From an uncultured Steroidobacter sp. (GTDB lineage: Bacteria > Pseudomonadota > Gammaproteobacteria > Steroidobacterales > Steroidobacteraceae), in NCBI GenBank assembly GCA_938008435.1, contig CALLKK010000010.1, positions 1 through 64,000 of the forward strand: a DNA stretch of 64,000 nucleotides, written 5' to 3'. The notes below the pieces were generated by a model. That model did not search any database, was not told the origin of the DNA, and saw nothing but the letters and a program-made list of their open reading frames with translations. Below, piece after piece: positions 36,550 to 44,383 of the stretch. Within the stretch, counting starts at the first letter, position 1. Each line of letters opens with the position of its first letter. The translations under genes and the position numbers were made by a program.

Positions 36550-37977
36550 ATGTACGACTTCCGACGTTTCTTCATCGATGGCGCCTGGACCACGCCCCAA
36601 GGTCGTCGCGAGCTCGACGTGATCAACCCGGCGACCGAGGAACCCATCGGCAAGATCTGTCTCGGCACGGAAGAAGACGTGAACGTTGCCGTGCGCGCCG
36701 CGCGGCGCGCCTTCGAAACCTTCGGCAACAGTTCGCGCGAGGAGCGCATCGCGCTGCTCGAGCGAATCATTGCAGTCTATCAGCGCCGCTTCAGCGACGT
36801 CGCGCGTGCGATTTCCGATGAGATGGGCGCGCCGCTCAAGTTCGCGCACAACGCGCAAGCGGCAAGCGGCCTGGAACATCTCACCACGACGCTCGAAGTC
36901 CTCAAGAGCTTCGAATTCGAAGAGCTCATCGGCACGACGCAGATTCGCCGCGAGCCGATCGGCGTCTGCGGACTCATCACGCCGTGGAACTGGCCGATCA
37001 ATCAGATCAGCTGCAAGGTGGCGCCGGCGCTCGCAGCCGGCTGCACGATGGTGCTGAAACCGAGCGAGGTCGCGCCGCTCAGCGCGCACGTGTTCGCCGA
37101 GATCCTCGAAGAAGCAGGCCTGCCGGCGGGCGTCTTCAATCTCGTCGACGGCGAAGGCCCGGTCGTCGGCGCAGCGCTCGCGCGCCATCCCGACATCGAC
37201 ATGGTGTCGTTCACCGGCTCCACGCGCGCCGGCATCCAAGTGGCCAAGGCCGCGGCCGATACGGTCAAGCGCGTCTCGCAGGAGCTCGGCGGCAAGTCCG
37301 CGAACATCATCCTCGACGATGCGGACTTGAACACGGCAGTCAAGCGCGGCGTGCTGTCGATGATGTCGAACACCGGTCAATCGTGTAACGCACCGTCGCG
37401 CATGCTCATTCCCGAGACGCTGTACGACGAAGCGGTGAGCATCGCACGGCAGGCCGCCGAAAAACCCGTCGTCGGCGATCCGAAAGCGGACGGCGTGACC
37501 ATGGGACCGCTCGCGAACAAGGCGCAATTCGAGAAGGTACAGCGTTTGATTCAAACCGGCATCGACGAAGGCGCCACGCTCGTGATCGGCGGACCCGGCC
37601 GTCCGCCCGGACTCACCAAAGGTTACTTCGTGCGCCCGACGATCTTCGCCAATGTCGACAACTCGATGACGATCGCGCGCGAGGAGATCTTCGGCCCCGT
37701 GCTCGTGATGATTCCGTACAAGGACGAAGAAGACGCGATCCGCATCGCGAACGATACGGTGTATGGCCTCTCAGGCTATGTGTACTCGAGCGATATCGAA
37801 CGCGCCCGCCGCGTCGCCCGCCGTCTGCGCACGGGCATGGTTCATTTGAATGGCGCACCCACCGATCCGCACGCGCCGTTCGGCGGCTACAAGCAATCCG
37901 GCAACGGCCGCGAATGGGGCCGCGAGGGGTTGAAGGAATTCTTGGAGACGAAGGCGATTATGGGCTACGTCCCTTAG
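36550..37977 (+). CDS. NAD(P)-dependent aldehyde dehydrogenase
   Basis: 475 aa, full length for the superfamily. Landmarks: PWNWPINQISCKVAPALAAG (substrate/cofactor loop), KPSEVAPLSA, FTGSTRAG (nucleotide binding), general base E245 in QELGGKSANII and nucleophile C279 in NTGQSCNAPSR, then EEIFGPVL and PFGGYKQSGNGRE. Oxidises an aldehyde to the acid with NAD or NADP. Substrate is undetermined. Location after the mannitol-dehydrogenase-like gene suggests sugar-aldehyde or general detoxification use. Confidence 0.95.
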   Translation: MYDFRRFFIDGAWTTPQGRRELDVINPATEEPIGKICLGTEEDVNVAVRAARRAFETFGNSSREERIALLERIIAVYQRRFSDVARAISDEMGAPLKFAHNAQAASGLEHLTTTLEVLKSFEFEELIGTTQIRREPIGVCGLITPWNWPINQISCKVAPALAAGCTMVLKPSEVAPLSAHVFAEILEEAGLPAGVFNLVDGEGPVVGAALARHPDIDMVSFTGSTRAGIQVAKAAADTVKRVSQELGGKSANIILDDADLNTAVKRGVLSMMSNTGQSCNAPSRMLIPETLYDEAVSIARQAAEKPVVGDPKADGVTMGPLANKAQFEKVQRLIQTGIDEGATLVIGGPGRPPGLTKGYFVRPTIFANVDNSMTIAREEIFGPVLVMIPYKDEEDAIRIANDTVYGLSGYVYSSDIERARRVARRLRTGMVHLNGAPTDPHAPFGGYKQSGNGREWGREGLKEFLETKAIMGYVP

Positions 37978-38022
37978 TAGGCTGTAGGAAGAAGAAAATT
38001 AATCGGCGCGCACTGCGCGCCG
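37978..38022. repeat. REP-like element: TAGGCTGTAGG plus GCGCGC hairpin
   Basis: TAGGCTGTAGG (37978-37988) is followed by the perfect hairpin CGGCGCGC-ACT-GCGCGCCG (38004-38022) between two convergent genes. The same 11-mer followed by a similar hairpin recurs at 43954-43982, again between convergent genes. Could serve as transcript end for both neighbours. Confidence 0.55.
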
Positions 38023-38042
38023 CTGGTCGGGGCCCAGAGCCC

Positions 38043-38729
38043 TCAACGGATTGGCCCCACCTCGATACTCCGCACCGGCTCCTCGCCCGTCACTCGATCG
38101 AACACGCGACGCAGCGTGATGCCTGCGAGCTCGGTGTCGCCGCGCCACTTCATCACGTATTCGAGCTGATCCGTCTTCCTGAGCAAACGGAGCTTTTCCT
38201 GCACGTTGGGGCCGTGGCGTGCGCGGCGGTGAATCACGAGCCATTCGCCGTCCCAACCGACGCGTAGCTCCGCGAGCTCTCCTTCCGGCATGGACACCAA
38301 ACTTTCGGAACCGGCGACCAGGCGGCGTGACTCGACGTCCGAGTCGATTTCGATGCGTGTCCCGTCGCGCGCGATGCGCAAGCGTCGGCTGACATTCAGC
38401 ATGCGCTTGAACTGATCGAACTGGCGCTCTTCGCGGCGCCTCATGCGTTCGCTCGGACCGCGTCTCTCGAGTCCTTCGGCGCCGCCGGGCGGCAGCTCGA
38501 GCTCGCTCCCGGCACGCCTGCTCCAGCGCTCGATTTCCTTGCGCCGCCGCTCGCGCGCGCGTTCCATGTGCTCTCTGAGCATGGCTTCGGCATCGTCGCT
38601 CTGCGCCGTATTGAGCACCCAGCGACCTTCGATGGGCGTCTCGCGTCGCGGCAAGGCGTCGAGCGCAACCGCGCTTGCGCTCGACGCAAACCACACGATC
38701 AATCCCAAACGCCAACGAATCACGCGCAT
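38043..38729 (-). CDS. Exported protein of unknown function
   Basis: 228 aa from MRVIRWRLGLIVWFASSASAVALDA at 38729, a plausible signal peptide with cleavage after ASA. The middle (about 50-110) is very rich in Arg/Glu, with long charged helices (EHMERARERRRKEIERWSRR, RMRRREERQFDQFKRML). The C-terminal half is strand-rich (LRIARDGTRIEIDSDVESRRL, WLVIHRRAR, LEYVMKWRGDTELAGITLRRVFDR). I do not recognise the family. Likely periplasmic. Confidence 0.72.
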   Translation of the reverse strand: MRVIRWRLGLIVWFASSASAVALDALPRRETPIEGRWVLNTAQSDDAEAMLREHMERARERRRKEIERWSRRAGSELELPPGGAEGLERRGPSERMRRREERQFDQFKRMLNVSRRLRIARDGTRIEIDSDVESRRLVAGSESLVSMPEGELAELRVGWDGEWLVIHRRARHGPNVQEKLRLLRKTDQLEYVMKWRGDTELAGITLRRVFDRVTGEEPVRSIEVGPIR

Positions 38730-38822
38730 TGCATTACCCCGCTCGAGCTCGATGCTAGCAGCGCCGCTGCGTCGGCGGAAACGCCAGCCAGCTTCGACCA
38801 AGAGACTCCGTCGATGCGAGCC

Positions 38823-39416
38823 TCACCCGTTCGGGTTGAAGAACCTTTCATCGACCGGCTTGTGTGCCAGGATCTCCTCGCGCGTGAGGCCTTGCACTTC
38901 GTGCGGGAAGACGAGCCAGTCATCGGTCGCACGCACGTAGTAGTCGGGCTTGAGATTCGTGCGATTGCGAGTGGGTTTGTAGTAGACGGTGGCAATGCGA
39001 ATCTCTTCGGGCAGGTTGCGCCGGCAGCGCCGCGCCAGCTCATCGAGCACCGCCGCGAGACTCCGCCCCGAGTCGAACACATCGTCGATGAGCAGCAGCC
39101 TGTCCTCGAAGCTCAGGCGCGAGACGAGATAATCGAGTGCGTGTACGCGCACTTGCTTTTCGGTGCGATCGACGTCGGTGTAGAACGAGGTGCGAATCGC
39201 GATGTGATCGCACTCGATGCCATGGAATTCCAGCACTTCCTGGACGGTGATGCCGATCGGCGCGCCACCGCGCCAGATACCGACCAGAAACGATGGCTTG
39301 AAACGGCTGCGCACGATCTGCATGCCGAGCGCGAGCGAATCGCGCAGCAGGGATTCCGCTGAGATGAAGGTCTTGTTCACGTCGACGCCGCGAGCACGAG
39401 GTTTCAGTCGGTGCAT
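38823..39416 (-). CDS. Purine-type phosphoribosyltransferase
   Basis: 197 aa from an ATG at 39416; a GTG at 39380 (NKTFISAESLLRD) is also possible and neither has a strong ribosome site. A type I PRTase fold is evident: the early loop FLVGIWRGGAPIGITVQE, then the PRPP-binding motif LLLIDDVFDSGRSLAAV. The architecture resembles the hypoxanthine/guanine-type COG2236 proteins. It would salvage a free purine base onto PRPP. The hood region FYTDVDRTEKQVRVHALDY is unlike pyrE or upp. Confidence 0.82.
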   Translation of the reverse strand: MHRLKPRARGVDVNKTFISAESLLRDSLALGMQIVRSRFKPSFLVGIWRGGAPIGITVQEVLEFHGIECDHIAIRTSFYTDVDRTEKQVRVHALDYLVSRLSFEDRLLLIDDVFDSGRSLAAVLDELARRCRRNLPEEIRIATVYYKPTRNRTNLKPDYYVRATDDWLVFPHEVQGLTREEILAHKPVDERFFNPNG

Positions 39417-39756
39417 TAGAACCACGCCGACGACCAGGCGCAACAGGGACGGCCCGCGGGCTGCCGGGAGCCTGCGCGTGTAATGCACGGGAGAGCAGCC
39501 TCGCAATAGAGCTCGCCTGTCGGACCGGCGGCCAGCGCGCAGGCAGCGATTCGGCGGGCAGCGCCACCGAATTCGCAGTTTATGCAACGGACCGCCGCGG
39601 ACGATCGGCGCGCTCAGACGGCGCATGAGCCGCCGTCACGCAAAAACGCCGATACCTATCGGCGGCCGTTGCCTAGACAATAGTGGCGTTCCAGGTGTCA
39701 GTTGCGGCAATGTTATGCAGAGAGCCCGATCGGCTTCCTATACGGAGATCAAGAAG
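39417..39756. other. Divergent intergenic region, 340 bp
   Basis: No gene is seen between the phosphoribosyltransferase and the exported protein. The main feature is the perfect inverted repeat at 39647-39664. A GACAAT hexamer at 39675 may be a weak -10 for the rightward gene. Much of the remainder is GC-rich without repeats. Confidence 0.45.
39647..39664. promoter_or_regulatory. Perfect 8-2-8 inverted repeat CGCCGATACCTATCGGCG
   Basis: The 18-base palindrome lies in the divergent region, about 230 bases from the phosphoribosyltransferase start and 90 from the exported protein start, around the expected -35 of the latter. Symmetry and location suggest an operator for a dimeric repressor; the regulator is unknown. 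Confidence 0.45.
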
Positions 39757-40545
39757 GTGCGTCGCTGGTCATCGCTCGTCGCGGCATGCTGTGCCGCGCT
39801 TCCTCTCGTCTGTTTCGGCGCGGAGCCCTCGACGGGCACGGCCGCTCGAATCGTCGCTTGGCAGCCTCACCCACCCGTGCGCGATTTCGAGCTCGGCTAC
39901 CGCCGCCACCTCGACTGGCATCGCCGCCACAACGATCCGTGGGAATGGCACGGCTGGTCGATCATCTCGGGAGAACGGGCAGGCGCATTCGTCGACGGGA
40001 CGTTCTTTCGTGACTGGTCCGACTTCGACAACGCCGTGGCGCCTGCCGACGATGCGGCGGACAACGACGTCAACGTGCGGCCTTATGCAGCGCTCCAGTC
40101 GGTGGCAACGTATGAAATCGTGACCGCGACGCGCGCGAACGAGACCTCGCGCATCACGGCGCCGTTTCTCATGTTTGTCTACATCGAAAGCGCCCCGGGG
40201 CGCGGCGCCGAGCTCGAAGCGGCCATTCGCGACGATTGGCATACAAAGCAACGCACGAGTGACTCCTTGCTGCTGCGTCCAGTCGACGGCACCGATCAGC
40301 ACCTCCTGCTGCTGCCGGCAGAACGTCAGGCGCAGCTACCCGCGTTGGCAGAGGCGCTCGAACAGCTGCTCGCCCGCATCGCCGAACGGCACCGCAACCG
40401 GCCGCTCGTGCACAGCGTGCGTCGGGAGACCGGGCGCTATCGACCCGACATGAGCTATATCCCGCACGCGCACAGCGAAGCCGGCGCGGAGCTCACCTCC
40501 ACTACGCGCGACAGCGAATCGCCCGTGCGGCTGACGACGTTCTAG
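39757..40545 (+). CDS. Exported protein of unknown function, possible dimeric alpha/beta-barrel folds
   Basis: 262 aa from a GTG at 39757, with GGAG 9 bases upstream; an in-frame ATG at 39715 is the alternative. The N-terminus MRRWSSLVAACCAALPLVCFGAEP is a good signal peptide. The body has many His/Trp residues early (GYRRHLDWHRRHNDPWEWHGW). A segment FLMFVYIESAPGRGAELEAAIRDDW resembles the strand-helix unit of ferredoxin-like ABM domains; another such unit may precede it. I do not recognise a family. Likely periplasmic. Confidence 0.7.
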   Translation: MRRWSSLVAACCAALPLVCFGAEPSTGTAARIVAWQPHPPVRDFELGYRRHLDWHRRHNDPWEWHGWSIISGERAGAFVDGTFFRDWSDFDNAVAPADDAADNDVNVRPYAALQSVATYEIVTATRANETSRITAPFLMFVYIESAPGRGAELEAAIRDDWHTKQRTSDSLLLRPVDGTDQHLLLLPAERQAQLPALAEALEQLLARIAERHRNRPLVHSVRRETGRYRPDMSYIPHAHSEAGAELTSTTRDSESPVRLTTF

Positions 40546-40717
40546 ACAAGCGTCGCGCTGAGCGCACGAGACAGGCGCTCGGCGCATTCCAAAACCGCGA
40601 GGCATGGCACATCGGGCGGGCGCCAAGCACGCTCGGGCCGTGACGTCGAATGGGAACAGGCCGCAGCCAGGACAGTGCGGCATCGCTGCTGCCTCGCGCT
40701 TAGCGGGCAGCGGTAAG

Positions 40718-40791
40718 TGGAGCGGGTGATGGGAATCGAACCCACGTCATCAGCTTGGGAAGCTGAGGTTCTACCATTGAACTACACCCGC
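40718..40791 (-). tRNA. tRNA-Gly (CCC)
   Basis: The minus strand gives a 74-nt tRNA starting GCGGGTGTAGTTCAATGG. The anticodon loop TTCCCAA (CCC at 40757-40759) lies in the stem TCAGC/GCTGA, with T-arm GGGTTCGATTCCC, acceptor CACCCGC, discriminator T and encoded CCA. Translated frames over it are artefacts. Confidence 0.96.
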
Positions 40792-40970
40792 TTCGGAACC
40801 CTGGATGATACTCAGCAACGAATCGAGGTAGAAGCCCCGGAGCGGCGCCGCCCGAGAGACCATGGCGCCATCCATGCACCCCGGGGGGACTTGGAAAATC
40901 GTGGGTCCGACCCCATCGGTGCGGTCCTAGCGCCGCCGCAAGTTTGCGCGCCAAGTGAGAACGATTTGCA

Positions 40971-41017
40971 ACGTTAGCGCAAACATCGGGCGGCTAAGAC
41001 CACGTTAGCGCAAACAT
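40971..41017. repeat. Exact 16-bp direct repeat upstream of the lone receiver gene
   Basis: ACGTTAGCGCAAACAT occurs at 40971-40986 and 41002-41017, 31 bases apart, so both copies fall on the same helix face (three turns). The first copy is preceded by GATTTGCA, giving the partial inverted repeat TTTGC...GCAAA. They lie 60-110 bases before the receiver gene and could be regulator sites. Confidence 0.55.
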
Positions 41018-41078
41018 TTTGCTTTACGTGGGCGAGTGGTTCATGGTGTGCATCAAACTCGGCAGCGGGGATGAAGCC

Positions 41079-41522
41079 ATGATCAAGAGCGAAACCGCCC
41101 GTTCGGTGCTCGTCGTGGAAGATGAAGGGTTGGTGGCACTGCTCCTGCGCGAGGTGCTGACGGATCTCGGGCTCAAGCCCCACGTCTTCAACGAGGGCGT
41201 GCCCGCATTGGCGACGATCGGCACGACGCCCTACACCGCCGCGATCCTTGACTTGGGCCTGCCGGACCTCGACGGCGACGAGATCGTGAAAGCTTTGCTT
41301 GCTCGCGATCCTGCCTTTCCCATCGTGCTCACGACCGGTCAGGATCAGCAGGAAGTGGAAAGCCGCTTTCCGAATGCCTCGCGCGTACGCGTGCTCGCCA
41401 AACCCTTCGACATCGGCATGTTGGAGAACGAGCTCGCACTGCTCGGCATCGTCGGCAAACCGAATCCGCAGCCGGCACGCAGAATCGAGCACGCGCGCGC
41501 CCGCGAGTGCCTGACCGCTTGA
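41079..41522 (+). CDS. Stand-alone receiver-domain protein (CheY/SpdR-like)
   Basis: 147 aa from MIKSETARSVLVVEDEG at 41079 (GGGGATGAAG upstream); an earlier in-frame ATG at 41043 is possible. A single receiver domain has acidic ED at 14-15, acceptor D58 in AAILDLGLPDLDG, T in LTTGQD and lysine in VLAKPFD. After about residue 122 there is a short basic tail with no output domain. It may act as a phosphate shuttle or sink for the hybrid kinases elsewhere in the window, or bind a partner. No kinase is adjacent. Confidence 0.88.
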   Translation: MIKSETARSVLVVEDEGLVALLLREVLTDLGLKPHVFNEGVPALATIGTTPYTAAILDLGLPDLDGDEIVKALLARDPAFPIVLTTGQDQQEVESRFPNASRVRVLAKPFDIGMLENELALLGIVGKPNPQPARRIEHARARECLTA

Positions 41523-41635
41523 TCGCACGCGCCTGACGCCGGGGGCGCACCGACGGGTCGGCAGGTCCTTGCTGGGCCTATGCAAGGCCGGTCGGATCGT
41601 GCACGCTCTCGGCCTTTCACCAGGCGCCCATTTCC

Positions 41636-42523
41636 GTGCGATTCGATTTCCGAGACCTCGAGTTGTTCGTTGCCGTCGCGGAAACCGGCAGCATCTCGCG
41701 CGCGTCCGAACGCTGCCACACCGTCCCCTCGGCGGTGAGCAAGCGCATCTCCGATCTCGAAGAGCTGTTCGGCACGGAGCTCATCGTGCGCGGCGGCAAG
41801 GGCGTCGAGCTCACCGCTTCCGGCCATGCGTTCCTCCTGCGCGCGCGCGTGCTCTTGGAACAGGCGCGGCAACTCGAAGACGAGATGCGCCGGCATGCAT
41901 CCGGCATGCGCGGCTACGTGCGCGTCTTCGCCAACATCTCCGCGATCGTCGAGTTCCTGCCGGGCGCACTCGCTGCATTCGCCGCACAGCATCCTGACAT
42001 CCACGTGCATCTCGAAGAGCACACGAGCGTCGCGATCGCGCATGCGGTGGCCGATCACTCCGCCGACTTCGGCATCGTGAGCGAGCTGCCGATCATCGAC
42101 GGGCTCGAAACCGTGCCGTTTCGCAATGATGAGCTCGTGCTCGTCACAAATCCTTCGCATGCGCTCGCCCAACGTCGCTCGGTTGCCTTTGCCGAAGCGT
42201 TGCCCTATCCGCTCATCGGCCTGCATACCGACAGCGCCTTGCATCAGTTGCTCACGCGCGCCGCCATCGACGCCGGAGTGCGTCTGAACTGGCGCATTCA
42301 TGTGACGAGCTTCGATGCGGCGTGCGCCATGGTCGCCGCAGGGCTCGGCATCAGCGTGATGCCGCGCGCCGCCACGACGCCGTTCATCCGTTCGTTGTCG
42401 CTCGCCGCGATTCCGCTCACCGATCCGTGGGCCGCACGCCAGTTGTTCATCTGCTTGCCTGCCGGCAAACCGCTGCACGGCGCCGCGCAGCTCTTGTTCG
42501 AGCATCTCAAGGGAATGAAGTAA
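41636..42523 (+). CDS. LysR-family transcriptional regulator
   Basis: 295 aa with a GTG start. The N-terminal winged helix-turn-helix is intact (FRDLELFVAVAETGSISRAS, then SAVSKRISDLEELFGTELIVRGGKGVELTASG). A linker helix follows, then the periplasmic-binding-protein-like effector domain (about 90-290). It may control itself or neighbours; no divergent target gene is adjacent (the lone receiver lies upstream on the same strand), so its regulon cannot be guessed. Confidence 0.92.
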   Translation: MRFDFRDLELFVAVAETGSISRASERCHTVPSAVSKRISDLEELFGTELIVRGGKGVELTASGHAFLLRARVLLEQARQLEDEMRRHASGMRGYVRVFANISAIVEFLPGALAAFAAQHPDIHVHLEEHTSVAIAHAVADHSADFGIVSELPIIDGLETVPFRNDELVLVTNPSHALAQRRSVAFAEALPYPLIGLHTDSALHQLLTRAAIDAGVRLNWRIHVTSFDAACAMVAAGLGISVMPRAATTPFIRSLSLAAIPLTDPWAARQLFICLPAGKPLHGAAQLLFEHLKGMK

Positions 42524-42638
42524 GACCGCGGCGCAAGCGCGCGTCACCGTCGTACCCGCAAGCCTTCCGTCGCTGCAGCACTCGCGCCGCAGCGTCATCG
42601 CGCAGTCAATTCGTCTCTGCATCACGTATCATGTACGC

Positions 42639-43343
42639 ATGACAGCGAACGAATCTTCTTCTCTCTCCGATATCCGTCGACGCAGCATCCGCAGCTTCGT
42701 GATTCGCCGCGGCCGCTCGACGGTCGCGCAAGAACGCGCGCTCAAAGAGCTGTGGCCGAAGTACGGCATCGAGCTCGCGCCCGACATCGACATTCCGGCG
42801 GCGTTCGGCCGAAGCGCGCCGCTCATGATCGAGATCGGCTTCGGCGCCGGCGAGGCGCTGCTGTCGTTCGCGCAGGCGCATCCGGAGCTCAATTGTCTCG
42901 GCATCGAAGTGCATCCGCCGGGCGTCGGCCATCTCATGCTCGGGCTCGAGCGCGAGGGACTCACCAACGTGCGCATCGTCATGCACGATGCGGTGGAGGT
43001 ATTCGAGCAGCGGCTTGCGCCGGGCTCGGTTGCGCTCATCCACATCTTCTTCCCCGATCCGTGGCCGAAGAAGCGACATCACAAGCGACGTTTGATTCAA
43101 CCGGAGTTCGCAGCATTGCTCGCACGCGCGCTGGCGCCACAAGGCGTGCTGCGCCTTGCGACGGATTGGGAACACTATGCGCACCACATGCGCGAAGTGC
43201 TCGATGCCTGTCCCGAACTCGAAAACCGCGCGGGCGCGCAAGGATTCGTGCCGCGTCCTGCGGATCGTCCGCTCACGCGTTTCGAGAAGCGCGGACAACG
43301 CCTGGGGCACGAGGTCTGGGATCTCGAATACGTGAGGAAGTGA
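42639..43343 (+). CDS. trmB: TrmB, tRNA (guanine-N7)-methyltransferase
   Basis: 234 aa. Methylates G46 in the variable loop of tRNAs using SAM. Diagnostic motifs: SFVIRRGRSTVAQERALKE near the start, the SAM loop LMIEIGFGAGEALL (about 62-75), GIEVHPPGVG, and the TrmB signature FFPDPWPKKRHHKRRL (about 138-153). C-terminal TRFEKRGQRLGH is the tRNA-binding tail. Length is normal. Cytoplasmic. Confidence 0.97.
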   Translation: MTANESSSLSDIRRRSIRSFVIRRGRSTVAQERALKELWPKYGIELAPDIDIPAAFGRSAPLMIEIGFGAGEALLSFAQAHPELNCLGIEVHPPGVGHLMLGLEREGLTNVRIVMHDAVEVFEQRLAPGSVALIHIFFPDPWPKKRHHKRRLIQPEFAALLARALAPQGVLRLATDWEHYAHHMREVLDACPELENRAGAQGFVPRPADRPLTRFEKRGQRLGHEVWDLEYVRK

Positions 43344-43436
43344 CGAGCAGCATCGCTTCGTCTCCGCTGCACATGGCGCAGTGCGGAAAATTTCCCACTT
43401 GAATCCGTTTCGCTAGAAGACTAAAAGAAACTCGAC

Positions 43437-43462
43437 AGCCGAGAGCTCTGCTCTGACTGCCG
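43437..43462. repeat. Copy 1 of the AGCCGAGAGCTC...GCTCTGAC repeat
   Basis: AGCCGAGAGCTC directly followed by TGCTCTGAC and TGCCG. The same blocks in the same order are found at 52984-53013 with a short insertion. It lies upstream of the acidic-protein gene. Confidence 0.4.
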
Positions 43463-43531
43463 ATTTCGCTAGGCATGGATGCATGTGCTGCAGAAGGGAC
43501 CGTCAATGCTGAGCAAACGGAGAGAGCGCTC

Positions 43532-43858
43532 ATGACCTCGCCAACCCCAATTGTCGGAGAGTGGTATCGGCATAACGGCGCACTCTTCGAGGTGGTCGCG
43601 GTGGATCCCGATGACGGCACGGTCGAAGTGCAACACTTCGACGGCACGCTCGAAGAGTTCGACCTGGATACCTGGGACGAGCAAGATTTTCAGGAAGCCG
43701 AGCCGCCGGAGGATTGGACGGGCTCCGTCGACGTCGAGCCCGAGGACTACGAGAGCGAACGCGAAATTCCCATCGCTTCGGCCTGGAGCGATCCGCTCAT
43801 GTCATTGGATCGAAACGAGACCTCCGGCTACTCGGAGTGGCCGTCGGTGAGCGACTGA
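43532..43858 (+). CDS. Small acidic protein, paralogue of the one at 3524-3793
   Basis: 108 aa from MTSPTPIVGEWYRHNGALFE at 43532, with GGAGAG 8 bases upstream. Very acidic (many D/E in 35-85). The domain at 8-55 has strands GEWYRHNGALFEVVAVDPDD, then TVEVQHFDG and EEFDLDTWDEQDF, the same pattern as the 3524-3793 protein; from memory it fits DUF6763. A small beta-barrel (SH3-like) binding domain is possible. A Ser/Tyr-rich tail follows. Function unknown; monocistronic. Confidence 0.8.
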   Translation: MTSPTPIVGEWYRHNGALFEVVAVDPDDGTVEVQHFDGTLEEFDLDTWDEQDFQEAEPPEDWTGSVDVEPEDYESEREIPIASAWSDPLMSLDRNETSGYSEWPSVSD

Positions 43859-43880
43859 ATCCCAGGCCGGAGGCGTGAAG

Positions 43881-43982
43881 CTGGAGGCCAGAGCAACAGA
43901 TGTGGACGCGCGCCGGCGCTGCGCCGTTCAACCTGCTTAAGGTCTATAGACTCTAGGCTGTAGGCAGCGCGCGAAGCGCGCT
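43881..43982. repeat. REP-like element: CTGGAGGC, TAGGCTGTAGG and GCGCGC hairpin
   Basis: Between convergent genes: CTGGAGGC (43881-43888) with GCCAGAG, then TAGGCTGTAGG (43954-43964) and the perfect hairpin AGCGCGC-GAA-GCGCGCT (43966-43982). The 11-mer plus GC hairpin matches 37978-38022, and the CTGGAGGC/GCCAGAG parts match 50628-50653. Confidence 0.55.
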
Positions 43983-44013
43983 ACGCATGCTGGAACCACC
44001 CGCGACCTGCGAA

Positions 44014-44379
44014 TCACGAGTAAAGACGAGCAAGCTCGTCCGGGTCGGCATCCAATACGACAAGCTCTCCTGCCACTCGCACGGGCAATGGCGTGAGGCT
44101 GCGCCCTGCGCAAGGACCGGCCACGCACGCGCCGTTCGCGATCTCGAACAGCGCGCCGTGCGAATTGCACAAGATGTAACGTCGATCGACCGACAGAAAC
44201 TCATCCGGCCGCATATTGAGCGGATGTCCCGCGTGCGGGCAGCGATTGACGTACGCGAAGACTTGATCGCCCTGACGCACGAGAAACCCGCGTAACGGCC
44301 ACGGCCCGGAGCCCACCGAAAAGGCTTTCGTCCCGAGCCGATCGAGCTCGCTCAGCGCGCACAACACGCGTTCGCTCAC
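44014..44379 (-). CDS. Rieske-type [2Fe-2S] protein
   Basis: 121 aa with a GTG start at 44379, 4 bases after the ampG stop; GGAGAA lies just upstream within ampG. Rieske ligands are complete: C47-x-H49 in RCPHAGH and C71-x2-H74 in CNSHGALFE, so a 2Fe-2S cluster is expected. It is a single-domain ferredoxin like those found as partners of ring-hydroxylating oxygenases or nitrite reductase small subunits, but neither is nearby. Clearly co-transcribed with ampG; the reason is unclear. Confidence 0.9.
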   Translation of the reverse strand: MSERVLCALSELDRLGTKAFSVGSGPWPLRGFLVRQGDQVFAYVNRCPHAGHPLNMRPDEFLSVDRRYILCNSHGALFEIANGACVAGPCAGRSLTPLPVRVAGELVVLDADPDELARLYS

Positions 44380-44383
44380 GTGC

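Noticed and set aside
40700..40977. Short frames on both strands over tRNA-Gly
   Set aside because: CSSMVEPQLPKLMTWVRFPSPAP is a translated tRNA; no other support.
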